Assembly (NCBI RefSeq): GCF_000364225.2
Contig: NZ_AQFT02000001.1
Location: 2,933,501-2,997,500 of the forward strand
DNA from: Eubacterium plexicaudatum ASF492
GTDB lineage: Bacteria; Bacillota; Clostridia; Lachnospirales; Lachnospiraceae
Length of the DNA stretch: 64,000 bases
Reading direction: 5' to 3'
Shown: piece by piece, positions 1-9,326 of the stretch
How the letters are laid out: every line of letters starts with the position of its first letter
How positions within the stretch are numbered: position 1 is the stretch's first letter
The notes under the pieces: generated by a model
Seen by the model: only the letters and a program-made list of their open reading frames with translations
What the model was told of the DNA's origin: nothing
Databases searched by the model: none
Position numbers and translations under genes: made by a program

Positions 1-1292
1 ATCCTTAAGCTTGCGGCTTCTGCTTGGATGGCGCAGTTTGCGCAGCGCTTTTGCTTCAATCTGACGGATACGCTCACGTGTAACGTTAAATTCCTTGCCG
101 ACTTCTTCCAGTGTACGTGCTCTGCCGTCCTGTAAGCCAAACCGCAGCGTCAGTACTTTCTGTTCACGTTCTGTCAGCGTTCCAAGCACCTCGCCAAGCT
201 GTTCTTTTAACAATGTAAACGCCGCTGCGTCTGCCGGCACCGGTACATTATCGTCCTGAATAAAATCACCAAGATGCGAATCTTCTTCTTCTCCAATCGG
301 CGTTTCCAGAGAAACCGGTTCCTGGGAAATTTTCAAAATCTCCCGCACACGTTCTACCGGCATATTCATCTGTGCTGCAATTTCTTCCGGAGACGGTTCC
401 CGTCCCAGCTCCTGCAGCAGCTGTCTGGATACACGAATCAGTTTGTTAATCGTCTCTACCATGTGTACCGGAATACGAATCGTCCTTGCCTGATCTGCAA
501 TGGCTCTTGTAATTGCCTGACGAATCCACCAGGTCGCATATGTGGAAAACTTATATCCTTTGCGGTAATCAAATTTCTCTACCGCTTTGATCAGGCCGAG
601 ATTTCCTTCCTGAATCAGGTCCAAAAAAAGCATACCACGACCCACATAACGTTTTGCGATGCTGACAACAAGGCGCAGGTTTGCTTCCGCCAGACGCTTT
701 TTCGCATCTTCACCGTGATCCTGCTCCAGAATAAGCCGGTTGATTTCCTCATTCAATTCACGTTTTTCACTTTCGGTCGTTCCCGGTTTATCTCTGCGGC
801 CTCTTAAAATGATGATCTTTTCATGCGCAACGGCTCCATTTTCCATTTTCTGTGCCAGGTCAATTTCTTCCTCCGCACTTAACAGCGGCACTTTGCCGAT
901 TTCTTTTAAGTACATGCGCACCGGATCCTCAATGCTCACACCATCCGGTACGGTCAGGTCGATATTTTCCACTTCCACATCTTCGTCTTCGATTAAAATA
1001 TCATCATCGTCGTCGTCATCCGAGATACGCAAAACATCCACATTATGGATTTCCAGATATTCCAGCACATTTTCCAGCTGTTCGGCAGACAGACACATGC
1101 TTTGGAACGCATCGCTGATCTCCTGGTACTCCAGCATATTTTTTTTCTTTTTGCGCGTTCTACAAGCGTGCCCAAAATTTCCAAAAACTTCTGCTGATCA
1201 AACACCGGTGTTTCCGCGCCCTCTCTTTCCGAAGCATGATCCTTTTTTTTCATTTTCTTTCTGTTTTCTTCCATATTCGCCATTGATTTCAT
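1..1292 (-). CDS. rpoD: RNA polymerase primary sigma factor RpoD, 3' end outside window, apparent frameshift
   Basis: Primary sigma-70 factor, which directs core RNA polymerase to housekeeping promoters. The low-coordinate part reads through an acidic linker, regions 2 and 3, and region 4 ending at [11 protein letters not shown], where it leaves the window. The N-terminus (start at 1292) is in another frame. The two join at an A8 run (minus strand, about 1139-1146): a ninth A would give [12 protein letters not shown]. An essential gene is unlikely to be truly broken, so a sequencing error is inferred; transcriptional slippage on the A-run is the alternative. It lies 12 bases after dnaG, in the order dgt-dnaG-rpoD usual for Clostridia. 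Confidence 0.93.
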
Positions 1293-1304
1293 CCTCTCTT
1301 GGTC

Positions 1305-3109
1305 TTACATGCTTACCGTTTCCGGCATCTGTGTCAGAAATTCTTTTCCCCGCAGTGCCTCAAGCATTTTTTTCTCCTGAAGCATTTGTGAAAAACGCTC
1401 CTGCATACCGTTCGGATCGTGATTTTCTTTCAGTATCTGAAGGTGATGTTCCTTTAACTTGATAATCGTATCTTTTAATGCCTGACCGCGTTCCGCACGT
1501 GTCTTCACTTCAAGGATTGTTTCATGAAATGCGGACACGATCCTGCGCTGTTCATCGGGATCTTCAAAATGACCGGGAATCTGTGCCAGATTTAAATTTC
1601 CCTCTTCCAGCTGTGCAAACAATGCTTTGGCAGCATGCGCACAAATCTCATCCGAAAATCTTCAGGTGTGATATATTCGCGAATGACCGGATAAAGCGCC
1701 GGCTCTTCACTCAGCCAGGTTAACAGCAGTTTCTGGGATTTTGTAATCCCATCTTCTTTCTGCAGATCTTTTTTGCGGTTTCCTGTCTTTAACGGCTCAT
1801 GTTTTTTTACAAGTCCTGTCTGTGTACCGACCTGCGCCACCAGCCTGCGCAGATTTTCAAAGCCAATTTGATACTTCTGTGCAACCGCTTCAATATAATT
1901 GTTCCGCTCCAACGCTTCGTCAAATTCCAGCAGCTTTCTGGCAGCCTCGTTATAAAACGCCGTCTTGCCCTGCGGATCGCTCATATTATAATTGTGCTCC
2001 AAAATCCGAATTTCAAACATAAAGCTGTTTTCTGCCTGATCAATCCGCTCCTGGTACGCATCCGCCCCGAGCGCTTTTATAAATTCATCCGGATCTTTAT
2101 ACGGATTCATATTAACGACCTTTGCCGTCAGCCCTGCTTCTTTCAGAATCGGAATTGCCCGCAGCGCCGCTTTCACACCTGCACCGTCACTGTCGAACGT
2201 CAGATACACCTCTTTCGCATAACGCTTTAACAGGCTGGCATGCCCGCTTGTAAACGCCGTGCCAAGCGATGCCACCGCATTGTCAAATCCGGCCTGATGC
2301 AGTGCAATCACATCCATATACCCCTCACACAGAAGCATTTGCGGCCGTCCCGACTGCCTAGCCAGATGCAGACCATACAGATTTCTGCTCTTGTCAAAAA
2401 TCTGTGTTTCCGGTGAATTTAAATACTTTGGCTCTCCTTCACCCATCACTCTTCCACCAAATCCGATAATCTTGCGGTGCACATTCATAATCGGAAACAT
2501 GGCCCGATTCCAAAACCTATCGTGCGCACCCCGCTTTTCATCTATTGTAATCAGGCCGGAATCTTTCAGCAGCCGGTCTCCATAACCTTTTGTTTTTAAA
2601 TATCGGTACAGATCGTCGCTGTATTTATCGGCGTAGCCGAGACCAAATTTTTTCATCGTCGCATCGGAAAGTTCCCGTCCGCGGAAATATTCCAACGCAT
2701 GTGCACCATGCTGACTGCGCAGCAAAAGATAGTAATATTTTCCTGCCTCACGGTTTACGTCCAGCAGCATCGAACGATAATCCGACTCGCGTTTTTCCTG
2801 TTCCGTCATTTCCTGCTGCGGCAAAACAATCCCTGCCCGGTCCGCTAACTGCTGCATCGCCTCCCGAAATGTAAAATTCTCATATTCCATCAAAAACCCA
2901 AATACGTCTCCACCCACACCGCAGCCAAAACAATGATAAAGCTGTTTGTTCTGCGACACATGGAATGAACCCGTTTTTTCATTATGAAACGGACATAGCC
3001 CGACATAACTGCTGCCTTTTTTCTGCAGCCTTACATACCCGGATATGACATCTACAATATCATTCGCGGAACGTACTTCTTCCTTTAATTCTTCAGAATA
3101 AAACGGCAT
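1305..3109 (-). CDS. dnaG: DNA primase DnaG, apparent frameshift near the C-terminus
   Basis: Synthesises RNA primers for replication. From the start at 3109: a CHC2 zinc finger (C39, H42, C60, C63), the catalytic core with a TOPRIM domain from about residue 255 (LLCEGYMDV, then TFDSDGAG), and a C-terminal helicase-binding region. The main frame runs to 1592, but from about 1650 the family-like sequence (HAAKALFAQLEEG onward) continues in a second frame to 1305. One extra T in the TTTT run after the TPED codons restores a single protein of about 600 residues, the normal length. It lies between dgt and rpoD, probably in one operon. Confidence 0.94.
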
Positions 3110-3161
3110 CTGGCTGTCTCCTTTTTATTACTGTCACCGCAGGCGTATCACAGCGTCCGAC

Positions 3162-4166
3162 TTATACCTGCCAGGGAACCGGAACATAGTACTCATTAAA
3201 TTTTGTAATCGCATACAAATCCGTCATGCCCGCAATATAATCGCATACCGCCCGGTCCTGCCGCTCGCCCTGCGCAATCATATCCGTAAACTGTTCCGGC
3301 ATCTTATCAGGATATTTCATATAGTATTCAAACAGACGTTCCAGCAGTTCCTCTGCTTTTTTCTCTTCCCGCTTTGCCTTTGGATTATGATACAGATGGA
3401 CAAACATATACTGCCGCAGTCCTTTCATCGCCTCTTCCACTTCCGGCGACATCATAATATCTTCTTTGTCCATACTGTTTGTAACAATATTATGTATTAA
3501 AGTATTCAAACGCATACGTACATTCGTTCCGAGAATTTCCCTGTACTGTGCAGGAATATCCTCTTCACACAGTATTTTTGCCCGTATGGCGTCATCCACA
3601 TCATGATTAATATATGCAATTTTATCGGAAAGGCGAACAATTCTGCCCTCCAGTGTCGCCGGCATACTGCACATCTGATGGTTTAAAATACCATCCCGCA
3701 CTTCCTTCGTCAGATTCAGTCCTTTTCCATGCTTCTCCAGTTTTTCCACAATCCGCACACTTTGCTCGTTATGCTTAAATCCTCCGTCACACAGTCTGTT
3801 CAGCATAAATTCGCCGGCATGGCCAAACGGTGTATGTCCAAGGTCATGTCCAAGCGCAATTGCCTCTGCCAGATCTTCATTTAAGCGCAGCGCTTTCGCA
3901 ATTGTACGTGCATTCTGAGATACTTCCAGAGTATGCGACATCCGCGTCCGGTAATGGTCTCCTTTTGGCGTCAAAAATACCTGCGTCTTATTTTTCAGCC
4001 TGCGAAACGCCCTGCTATGCAGAATCCGGTCACGGTCACGCTGGTAAACCGGACGGATATCACAGGGTTCTTCTTCCATCTGCCTCCCAGCAGACCGATC
4101 GCTGAAAGACGCATACGGACTTAAAATCTTATGTTCCCTCTGTTCCATTTCTTCCCGTATTGTCAT
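3162..4166 (-). CDS. dgt: Deoxyguanosinetriphosphate triphosphohydrolase-like protein
   Basis: HD-domain phosphohydrolase of the dGTPase family, which removes triphosphate from dNTPs. The metal-binding HD signature is visible at H78 (SHTLEV) and H107-D108 (GHDLGH), followed by TPFGH. The length of 334 residues fits the short Gram-positive type. The start follows a strong GGAGG site 10-14 bases upstream. It is first in the dgt-dnaG-rpoD series, with 52 bases to dnaG. The exact substrate of short Dgt proteins varies, so the name is by family. Confidence 0.92.
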   Translation of the reverse strand: MTIREEMEQREHKILSPYASFSDRSAGRQMEEEPCDIRPVYQRDRDRILHSRAFRRLKNKTQVFLTPKGDHYRTRMSHTLEVSQNARTIAKALRLNEDLAEAIALGHDLGHTPFGHAGEFMLNRLCDGGFKHNEQSVRIVEKLEKHGKGLNLTKEVRDGILNHQMCSMPATLEGRIVRLSDKIAYINHDVDDAIRAKILCEEDIPAQYREILGTNVRMRLNTLIHNIVTNSMDKEDIMMSPEVEEAMKGLRQYMFVHLYHNPKAKREEKKAEELLERLFEYYMKYPDKMPEQFTDMIAQGERQDRAVCDYIAGMTDLYAITKFNEYYVPVPWQV

Positions 4167-4298
4167 AAGGATTATCCTCCTTATTCTAAAATTCTGTGTT
4201 TTTATCGAAATTCCTTTATTTTTTTCATATTTTTTGTATAATCATATGCATAAGCTTTACAATAGCTGCTAATTATTACACGACAGGGAGTTTATACT

Positions 4299-6116
4299 AT
4301 GATAAACAGAATAAAAACGCAATTCGACACTTTATTATTCCCATTATGTGCCATTATTATTTTTATTTTCCGCATCTGGTACATCCGCGAATCCAATGTA
4401 CTGGCCATTCGTAATGATGAATATGGCTACTGGACGCACGCGGCACTGTTTTCCGGCCACGACTGGTCCGACGTTTTTGCCGGCCATATGAACTGGTATT
4501 CCTATGGCTACTCTCTGATCTTAACGCCGCTGTTTTGGATTACACACAATCTGCACCTGATGTACAAAATGGCAATCGTACTAAACGGGATCTTTGCCAT
4601 TCTTACATTTATACTGTGTATCCGGTGCGCCCAACTGCTGTTTCCGAAAGCAGAATACCGGCTGCTGCTTACCGTTTCTTTTATGGTGTGCATGTACTCT
4701 TCATATATTACACAAGGGCCCATTGCATGGAGCGAGACGTTTTTATACCTGCTCGTCTTTTTGCTGCTGTATTTATTTCTACTGTTTGAACAGCATCCGT
4801 CCGTCAGCTGTGCCATCCTGCTCAGCACCTGTACCGGCGCCTGTTATATTACCCACAACCGCACCATTGGTATTGTAACCGCTTATTTTATCCTTGTGCT
4901 GTTTCTGCGCCTGACAGACGCCATTGACTGGAAACTGTTTGCAGCCATGCTGCTTCCGCTTCTCATTATTTTATTTGTCAATGTGGATATCAAAGCATAT
5001 TTGTGCACGGTAGAAGGCTTTGGTCTGAAACCCAAAAACGGTATGGGTGCGCAAAAAGACCACCTGCTCTCCCTTCTGACCCTGCAGGGCTGGGAAAATC
5101 TGATTCGTTCCCTCAGCGGCCAAATGTGGGGACTGATGACGTCGACATTCGGTCTGGTATTCTGGGGACTGATTCGCTGCGCCTCTCAGATCATACATGC
5201 CCTTCGTTCCGGACAAGCGGAGAGACATACCTTTTTTTACCTGTTTACATTGCTGTCCGGCATCGGTACCTTTCTGATCTCAGCCATCAGTCTGATCGAA
5301 CCGGCATCCATTACAAACCTGCACGCCGATACCGATCTGACTTACTTTATTTATACACGTTATGATGAATGCGTCATCGGCATTTTACTGCTGCTGGGCT
5401 TTTTCGAACTGACCCTTTGTAGTACACGCAGACGAATACTGCTGACGTTATCGGAAATCTGCTTTTATGCAGTGATCAGCGTCATTTTGTATTTTAACCT
5501 GCAGCAAATTACCGACACCTGGCATTACCGTTCGTTTTGCGCTGCCGGCATTGGCTTTTACCGTCTGTTTTCCGAAAAATTTGCCATGCGCTGGTGCATT
5601 CTGATCGCTGCTGTCGGCGCCGTCGTGCTGTTTGTGCTACTTTCCTTATATAAACAGCGTTTTCAAAACCTGCATCGTACGGCCGCCTGTCTCTTACTGA
5701 CCGCAGCATTTATCCCGACCGGACTGTATTCCGCAAAAATCGGCACGATCAATTCACAGCTCGGCAAAGCATCTTCCAAAAACCTGGCCATGTATGATCT
5801 GCTCGGAGACGTCGTTGGCGATAAAGACGTATACTGCACATTAGATGACACAAAAAACTATCGGATTGCTTACGAACTGCAGGTGAACCTGATCGACACA
5901 CATGTATACTCCATTACGATGGAAGATTTACCTGTCAATGAGGAAGGATATTTTATCTGCTGCAGCAATGGCGACCTGAATCATTTTGATGGAGACGATT
6001 ACTATTTGCTGACACAGAGCAAATATTACGCGACCATTATCAAAGGGGATACGCTGATGCGGCAGCTCGCTCCAAACGTTGACCACGAGCTGATCAATCT
6101 GAACACTTTGGAATAA
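4299..6116 (+). CDS. Polytopic membrane protein, possible GT-C fold glycosyltransferase
   Basis: 605 residues with at least ten hydrophobic segments between about residues 10 and 480, then a soluble C-terminal tail of about 120 residues. The first predicted external loop carries an acidic pair in NDEYGYW (D40-E41), the position where lipid-linked-sugar-dependent (GT-C) glycosyltransferases carry a catalytic acid. This suggests transfer of a sugar or wall precursor at the membrane, but sequence alone does not identify donor or acceptor. It is a single gene transcribed away from dgt, ending just before a hairpin and the tRNA-Leu pair. Function is not recognised with certainty. Confidence 0.7.
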   Translation: MINRIKTQFDTLLFPLCAIIIFIFRIWYIRESNVLAIRNDEYGYWTHAALFSGHDWSDVFAGHMNWYSYGYSLILTPLFWITHNLHLMYKMAIVLNGIFAILTFILCIRCAQLLFPKAEYRLLLTVSFMVCMYSSYITQGPIAWSETFLYLLVFLLLYLFLLFEQHPSVSCAILLSTCTGACYITHNRTIGIVTAYFILVLFLRLTDAIDWKLFAAMLLPLLIILFVNVDIKAYLCTVEGFGLKPKNGMGAQKDHLLSLLTLQGWENLIRSLSGQMWGLMTSTFGLVFWGLIRCASQIIHALRSGQAERHTFFYLFTLLSGIGTFLISAISLIEPASITNLHADTDLTYFIYTRYDECVIGILLLLGFFELTLCSTRRRILLTLSEICFYAVISVILYFNLQQITDTWHYRSFCAAGIGFYRLFSEKFAMRWCILIAAVGAVVLFVLLSLYKQRFQNLHRTAACLLLTAAFIPTGLYSAKIGTINSQLGKASSKNLAMYDLLGDVVGDKDVYCTLDDTKNYRIAYELQVNLIDTHVYSITMEDLPVNEEGYFICCSNGDLNHFDGDDYYLLTQSKYYATIIKGDTLMRQLAPNVDHELINLNTLE

Positions 6117-6118
6117 TG

Positions 6119-6195
6119 ATATGCCTGCTTCCGGCAGGTATATCATAAAAAGGCAAAGCAAACCCGCTTCCATCCGGAAACGGGTCTGCTTCATT
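6119..6195. terminator. Two hairpins between the membrane-protein gene and tRNA-Leu(CAG)
   Basis: Hairpin 1 (about 6119-6146) pairs CCTGC with GCAGG arms around a short loop. Hairpin 2 (about 6158-6193) pairs AAGCAAACCCG with CGGGTCTGCTT, one mismatch, followed by a T-rich stretch. It probably terminates the plus-strand gene and the minus-strand tRNA transcript. Confidence 0.6.
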
Positions 6196-6201
6196 TTATA
6201 A

Positions 6202-6285
6202 TGCAGAAGATGGGACTTGAACCCACACGATATTGCTACCACAGGCACCTGAAGCCTGCGCGTCTGCCAATTCCGCCACTTCTGC
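6202..6285 (-). tRNA. tRNA-Leu, anticodon CAG
   Basis: Folds as a class II tRNA of 84 nt without an encoded CCA. The acceptor pairs GCAGAAG with CTTCTGC; the anticodon stem CAGGC/GCCTG encloses loop TTCAGGT with anticodon CAG; there is a long variable arm and T-loop GGTTCAAGTCCC. It is divergent from a second tRNA-Leu 177 bases away and closely similar to it. Confidence 0.95.
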
Positions 6286-6316
6286 GTGTTGCTTGCTCTT
6301 GCTGAGCACATTATGT

Positions 6317-6345
6317 ATAATACATGACTTTTATGAATTCGTCAA
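6317..6345 (-). promoter_or_regulatory. Sigma-70 promoter of tRNA-Leu(CAG)
   Basis: On the minus strand TTGACG (6345-6340), a 17-base spacer and TATTAT (6322-6317), placed 32 bases before the tRNA 5' end. Confidence 0.65.
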
Positions 6346-6402
6346 CCCCTTTTTTGAAATTTTTTTAATTTTTTTCCAATTAAAAATTTTTATATTTTTT
6401 TG

Positions 6403-6431
6403 TTGACAACTTTCACATCTAATGCTATACT
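6403..6431 (+). promoter_or_regulatory. Sigma-70 promoter of tRNA-Leu(AAG)
   Basis: Consensus -35 TTGACA (6403-6408), 17-base spacer and -10 TATACT (6426-6431), 31 bases before the tRNA. Confidence 0.75.
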
Positions 6432-6462
6432 AAATGAGTCGCCAGGAAATCTGGTAACAAAT

Positions 6463-6546
6463 GCGGAAGTGTCGGAACTGGCAGACGAGCAAGACTAAGG
6501 ATCTTGTGGCAGCAATGTCGTGTGGGTTCAAGTCCCATCTTCCGCA
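6463..6546 (+). tRNA. tRNA-Leu, anticodon AAG; integration target
   Basis: Class II tRNA of 84 nt: acceptor GCGGAAG/CTTCCGC, anticodon stem CAAGA/TCTTG around CTAAGGA (anticodon AAG), long variable arm, T-loop GGTTCAAGTCCC. Its 3' end from TTCAAGTCCC onward is repeated at 21919, each copy followed by the same integrase tail, so this gene has served as attB for at least one integrating element. Confidence 0.94.
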
Positions 6547-6716
6547 TTTCTATTAATTGGCTGGAAGCTTTGGTAATTCAAGGTTTCCGGCTTTTATTTT
6601 GTTAGAAAAGCTGATAATATTTTGGTCACTTGTAACAGCTCCCTTATCTCCTAAAGCTTTCCGTACTTTATTCTCTGTTTCTTCATTATCTTCAATATTA
6701 TTAATATAATGTTTTA
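6527..6716 (+). repeat. Direct repeat copy 1: tRNA 3' end (att core) plus integrase tail
   Basis: From the T-loop of tRNA-Leu (TTCAAGTCCCATCTTCCGCA) into the integrase 3' end. It matches 21919-22117 almost base for base; copy 2 differs by a 9-base tandem duplication and a few substitutions. It is interpreted as the left attachment junction of an element of about 15.4 kb. Confidence 0.85.
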
Positions 6717-7017
6717 ACGTTGTAGATTCATCTGCATGTCCTAACATATCTTTTACGATACTAAGATCAACTCCATTGTGTAACAGCGTTGATGCATAAG
6801 TTTTTCTAATTTTATGCATTGTCTTTACCGGAATACCTATATATTCACATCCCCTTTTCATCAGTGCATCTACCGCATCTGGTGACAAGCAGCATCCATC
6901 TTTTACAAACAGAAAACCTTCATAGTGAAATCCATACTCTTTATTTATTGTCTCTATCCTGTCTATCATTCTTTTAGCTTTTGCTATCAATGGTAACCAT
7001 CTGTCTCCATCCGGAGG
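6553..7017 (-). pseudogene. Tyrosine recombinase, C-terminal catalytic fragment
   Basis: C-terminal half of a phage-type integrase. Visible motifs are HKIRKTYASTLLHNG (the HxxR box) and MLGHADESTTLKHYI (GHxxxxxTxxxY, catalytic tyrosine), then a tail ending PKLPAN. The stop codon lies six bases after tRNA-Leu, the usual position for a tRNA-targeting integrase. The N-terminal half has been replaced near 7018 by an ISAs1-type transposase remnant on the other strand. The tail alone recurs at 21945 and, shorter, at 29544. Confidence 0.85.
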
Positions 7018-7410
7018 ATATCTATGATTTTGCGGTGGTTGAAAGAGAAACTTTAAGAAACTATCCGGACTTAAGGAACGGGATTCCATCCCATGATACG
7101 ATGCAGAGGGTCTTTGCCATCATCCGGCCGGATGAACTGCAGGCAGTACACGGAGATTATTGTCTTGCATTCAAAGGGAACCGGAAACAGGCTTATGAAG
7201 AAATCCGGAATTATTTTGCCTGTAAGGACCTGCTGGAAAACATACGTCAGAAAGCAGTCCATAACCTGGGGCTGATCAGACGGTTCGTCATGTTTATTAT
7301 TAAGTTGATGAAAACGTATTATGGACGAAGCATGAGAAGAGTCCGGAAAACGATAGGGAAAAACCCGAAACAGAATGCGTTTATTCTGCATTGGCAACTG
7401 AATAGGCTTT
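7018..7410 (+). pseudogene. ISAs1-family transposase remnant
   Basis: Three short stretches of an ISAs1 (H-repeat type) transposase read in one frame: DFAVVERETL...NGIPSHDTMQRVF (N-terminal), FKGNRKQAYEEIRNYF (central) and RKTIGKNPKQ (C-terminal). Most of the protein, including the DDE core, is missing. It interrupts the integrase and abuts the left inverted repeat of the first J-domain cassette. Compare the near-complete copy at 24019, which is clearly a different, diverged element. Confidence 0.7.
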
Positions 7411-7436
7411 ACACTCTCAGTCACATACGCTATAAT
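7390..7436 (+). promoter_or_regulatory. Cassette 1: left inverted repeat and promoter
   Basis: A 27-base element (7390-7416) that is the inverse of 7696-7722 with two mismatches at most. Within and after it lies a consensus promoter: TTTACA (7408-7413), 17 bases, TATAAT (7431-7436). The same block occurs at 26984, 29812 and 31344, always with the 17-base spacer. Confidence 0.8.
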
Positions 7437-7482
7437 GATTGTAGCAAATAACAACTGCATCAATCACAAAGGCGGTGAGATT

Positions 7483-7665
7483 ATGGAGGCATTAGAAATG
7501 ACAGATAAAGAGTTAATTACTATAACTATTGACAAGTATACGGATTTGCAACGTATCAAAAGAGAAAATGGGAATCAAGAAAATAAAGAACTTGATTATC
7601 AACTCAAAGTAACTACTGCAAAATTATCATCTTTAGGAGTAAACGTAGAAGATATAACCTTTTAA
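7483..7665 (+). CDS. Cassette 1 small protein, 60 residues, unknown function
   Basis: Starts at ATG 7483 after AAAGGCGGTGAG, a near-perfect ribosome-binding site. Charged and helical, starting MEALEMTDKEL and ending SLGVNVEDITF. About three quarters identical to the product at 31437. The proteins at 27077 and 29905 differ in sequence but keep the size and the C-terminal pattern L-x-(S/A)-(L/M)-G-(V/I). No known family is recognised. It lies between the cassette promoter and a hairpin preceding a J-domain gene. Confidence 0.75.
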   Translation: MEALEMTDKELITITIDKYTDLQRIKRENGNQENKELDYQLKVTTAKLSSLGVNVEDITF

Positions 7666-7697
7666 AAACAACCACATAAAGTAACCACCAAACCAGA

Positions 7698-7740
7698 GTG
7701 TAAAGCCTATTGAATTGCCAATATGCTTTACACTTTTTTT
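7698..7740 (+). terminator. Cassette 1: attenuator-like hairpin before the J-domain gene
   Basis: GTGTAAAGC (7698-7706) pairs with GCTTTACAC (7725-7733), then at least seven T. An inner ATTG/CAAT pair extends the fold. It sits between the small ORF and the AGGGAGG site of the J-domain gene, so it could set the ratio of the two products. Confidence 0.7.
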
Positions 7741-7759
7741 GTTTAGGGAGGTTATTACT

Positions 7760-8245
7760 ATGAATAAGTATTTTGAGAATATCAGTACATTTGGAAGAAT
7801 TAAGAAAGCAGTATAAAGAGTTATTAAAACTGCATCACTCTGATAATGGCGGTAATGTATCAGAAATCTCCCACAAAGTGGGGCGTACAGATGGCAGGAA
7901 TGAATTTTAAGACACACTCTAATACTGATTATAACAATATGAAATATGATTTCGCAGAGGATGAAAAGCTACGAGAGATGTTAAGTAAGGTTATTTATTT
8001 CACAGGCATTGATATTGAACTTGTTGGTGCATGGATATGGGTATCTGGCAATACATATGTTCATAAGAAAGAATTAAAAGAATTCGGTTTTACATATGCG
8101 GGTCAGAAAAAATGTGGTACTGGCATTCCGAAAAAAGAGCCGTAAAACACTGTCAATGGATGATATAAGGAATTATTATGGAAGTATTATGGAAGTACTA
8201 ATGTCAGATCGGAAAGCAAAATGTTATTACAAGCATAATATATAG
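7760..8245 (+). pseudogene. J-domain protein, broken by indels and a palindromic-element remnant
   Basis: Starts MNKYFENIST after a strong RBS. An extra T near 7790 breaks the frame; corrected, it reads a J-domain helix II and loop with HHSDN, where the canonical HPD has become HSD. A mini-element end (to 7919) follows, then the family's C-terminal domain (GAWIWVSGNTYVHKKELKE), which needs one A in the run before 8110 to read KKMWYWHSEK and another near 8144 to reach the stop at 8245. J-domain proteins stimulate DnaK ATPase; this two-domain type is familiar from Firmicutes mobile elements. Probably inactive. Confidence 0.7.
7863..7919 (+). repeat. Right end of a TA-flanked mini-element
   Basis: Matches the last half of the element at 30371-30498 (AAAGTGGGGCG, then GGCAGGAATG and the terminal AATTTTAAGACACACTC), followed by TA. 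The left half is missing. Confidence 0.65.
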
Positions 8246-8273
8246 ATTTTATAGAAAACAGAAAATTTGGAAG

Positions 8274-8528
8274 GTGCAGCAGTTCCATTATATTTCTAAT
8301 ACTACTCTGCATTCTCCATTACATAATAATATTAAATATGAATCTGTTACGTATGGCAATCCGTATTATTATAATGATGGATTCGGCCTACAGGCAATTA
8401 GTTTAGAATTTGATTATGAATTGACTGATAATATGCAAGAATTAAGGAAAAAAGAAGATGCATTTTTGAATTATATGAAAAGAAAGAAAAGATGTTGTAT
8501 TGGTCATTCCGGAATTTCAGGAATATGA
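8274..8528 (+). pseudogene. Unrecognised gene fragment
   Basis: 84 codons with tyrosine- and asparagine-rich content (NIKYESVTYGNPYYYNDGFG) starting without a credible RBS. Adding one base near 8490 would continue the frame as DVVLVIPEFQEYEG before stops appear. It resembles the end of a degraded protein, not a free-standing gene. No family is recognised. Confidence 0.3.
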
Positions 8529-8612
8529 GGGACGTCGGATAAGTTAAGATTTCAATTAGAACATGGATGATTAAAATCTCTTCATTCATAATCGATCCAT
8601 AGGAATCCAAAA

Positions 8613-8771
8613 CTATATTTTTTTATATATTTTTTGGATTTCATCAGTCGTATAAAAATCCGTGAGTATCCCCATAAGCATATCCAGGTACTCTTCGGAT
8701 AATTCTTCTTTTTCATATTCCATAATCCTGTATGCAACACATCCGTATGCCTTTGCCGCTTGGCCTGTCAT
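8613..8771 (-). CDS. Small protein, 52 residues, unknown
   Basis: Starts at ATG 8771 after GGAGGAGACAAT, an excellent ribosome-binding site; it reads MTGQAAKAYGCVAYRIMEYE and ends DEIQKIYKKI. Acidic and helical. It lies 108 bases after an integrase fragment on the same strand, the position where small accessory or excisionase-like proteins often sit, but no helix-turn-helix is apparent. Confidence 0.6.
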   Translation of the reverse strand: MTGQAAKAYGCVAYRIMEYEKEELSEEYLDMLMGILTDFYTTDEIQKIYKKI

Positions 8772-8878
8772 ATTGTCTCCTCCTGTTCTTATTCCCTTCC
8801 TGCTTGTTTCTCGATGGTCACTTTTTTTGTCACTATTCCCACTTTCCGAAAGTACGTTCGATGCGATTATCTTTTTAG

Positions 8879-9110
8879 TTACAACGCAAGTGCTTCGTCT
8901 ATTGCTTCTGCCTGTTCTTCTTTCGATTTACGATCAAAATTATAATAATTGTAAGTCGTTGCCAGTTCACTGTGCCCCGCAAACCGCTGTACTGTCCTAT
9001 TGTTGATATTCGGGCAGTCCGGTAAAGCAGATAAGTCAAAAGGATGCGGATAATTAGTAACGCGGTAGACATTTTCATATCCATACCTTTCCATTATATT
9101 TCTCGTAGTT
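8879..9110 (-). pseudogene. Tyrosine recombinase C-terminal fragment
   Basis: Reads NRTVQRFAGHSELATTYNYYNF then KSKEEQAEAIDEALAL to a stop at 8879. The GHSELATTYNYY stretch is the catalytic C-terminal box with its nucleophilic tyrosine. The upstream catalytic residues are missing beyond about 9110. Unrelated in sequence to the integrases at 6553 and 9327, so it marks another element. Confidence 0.7.
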
Positions 9111-9326
9111 GTCTAGGGTTCAATAAACTAATTATAAAAATAGTAGAATAATCTGCTCACCACGCCGCGAAAAATGAATACCAGAAACGCCGCATAAACA
9201 CTATGTTTTTGCGGCTTTGCCCGTTCCTGTGGCTGCGGTACAAAAATCTGTTTTGACGCCCATTTGACGCCCTAACTCGATGGACAGATATAAGCCGCCA
9301 TAAGAAGCAGTAAAAAGATATGCCCG

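Noticed and set aside
740..1462. Plus-strand frame of 240 codons over rpoD
   Set aside because: Antisense shadow of rpoD and dnaG; Ser/Phe-rich composition and no ribosome site.
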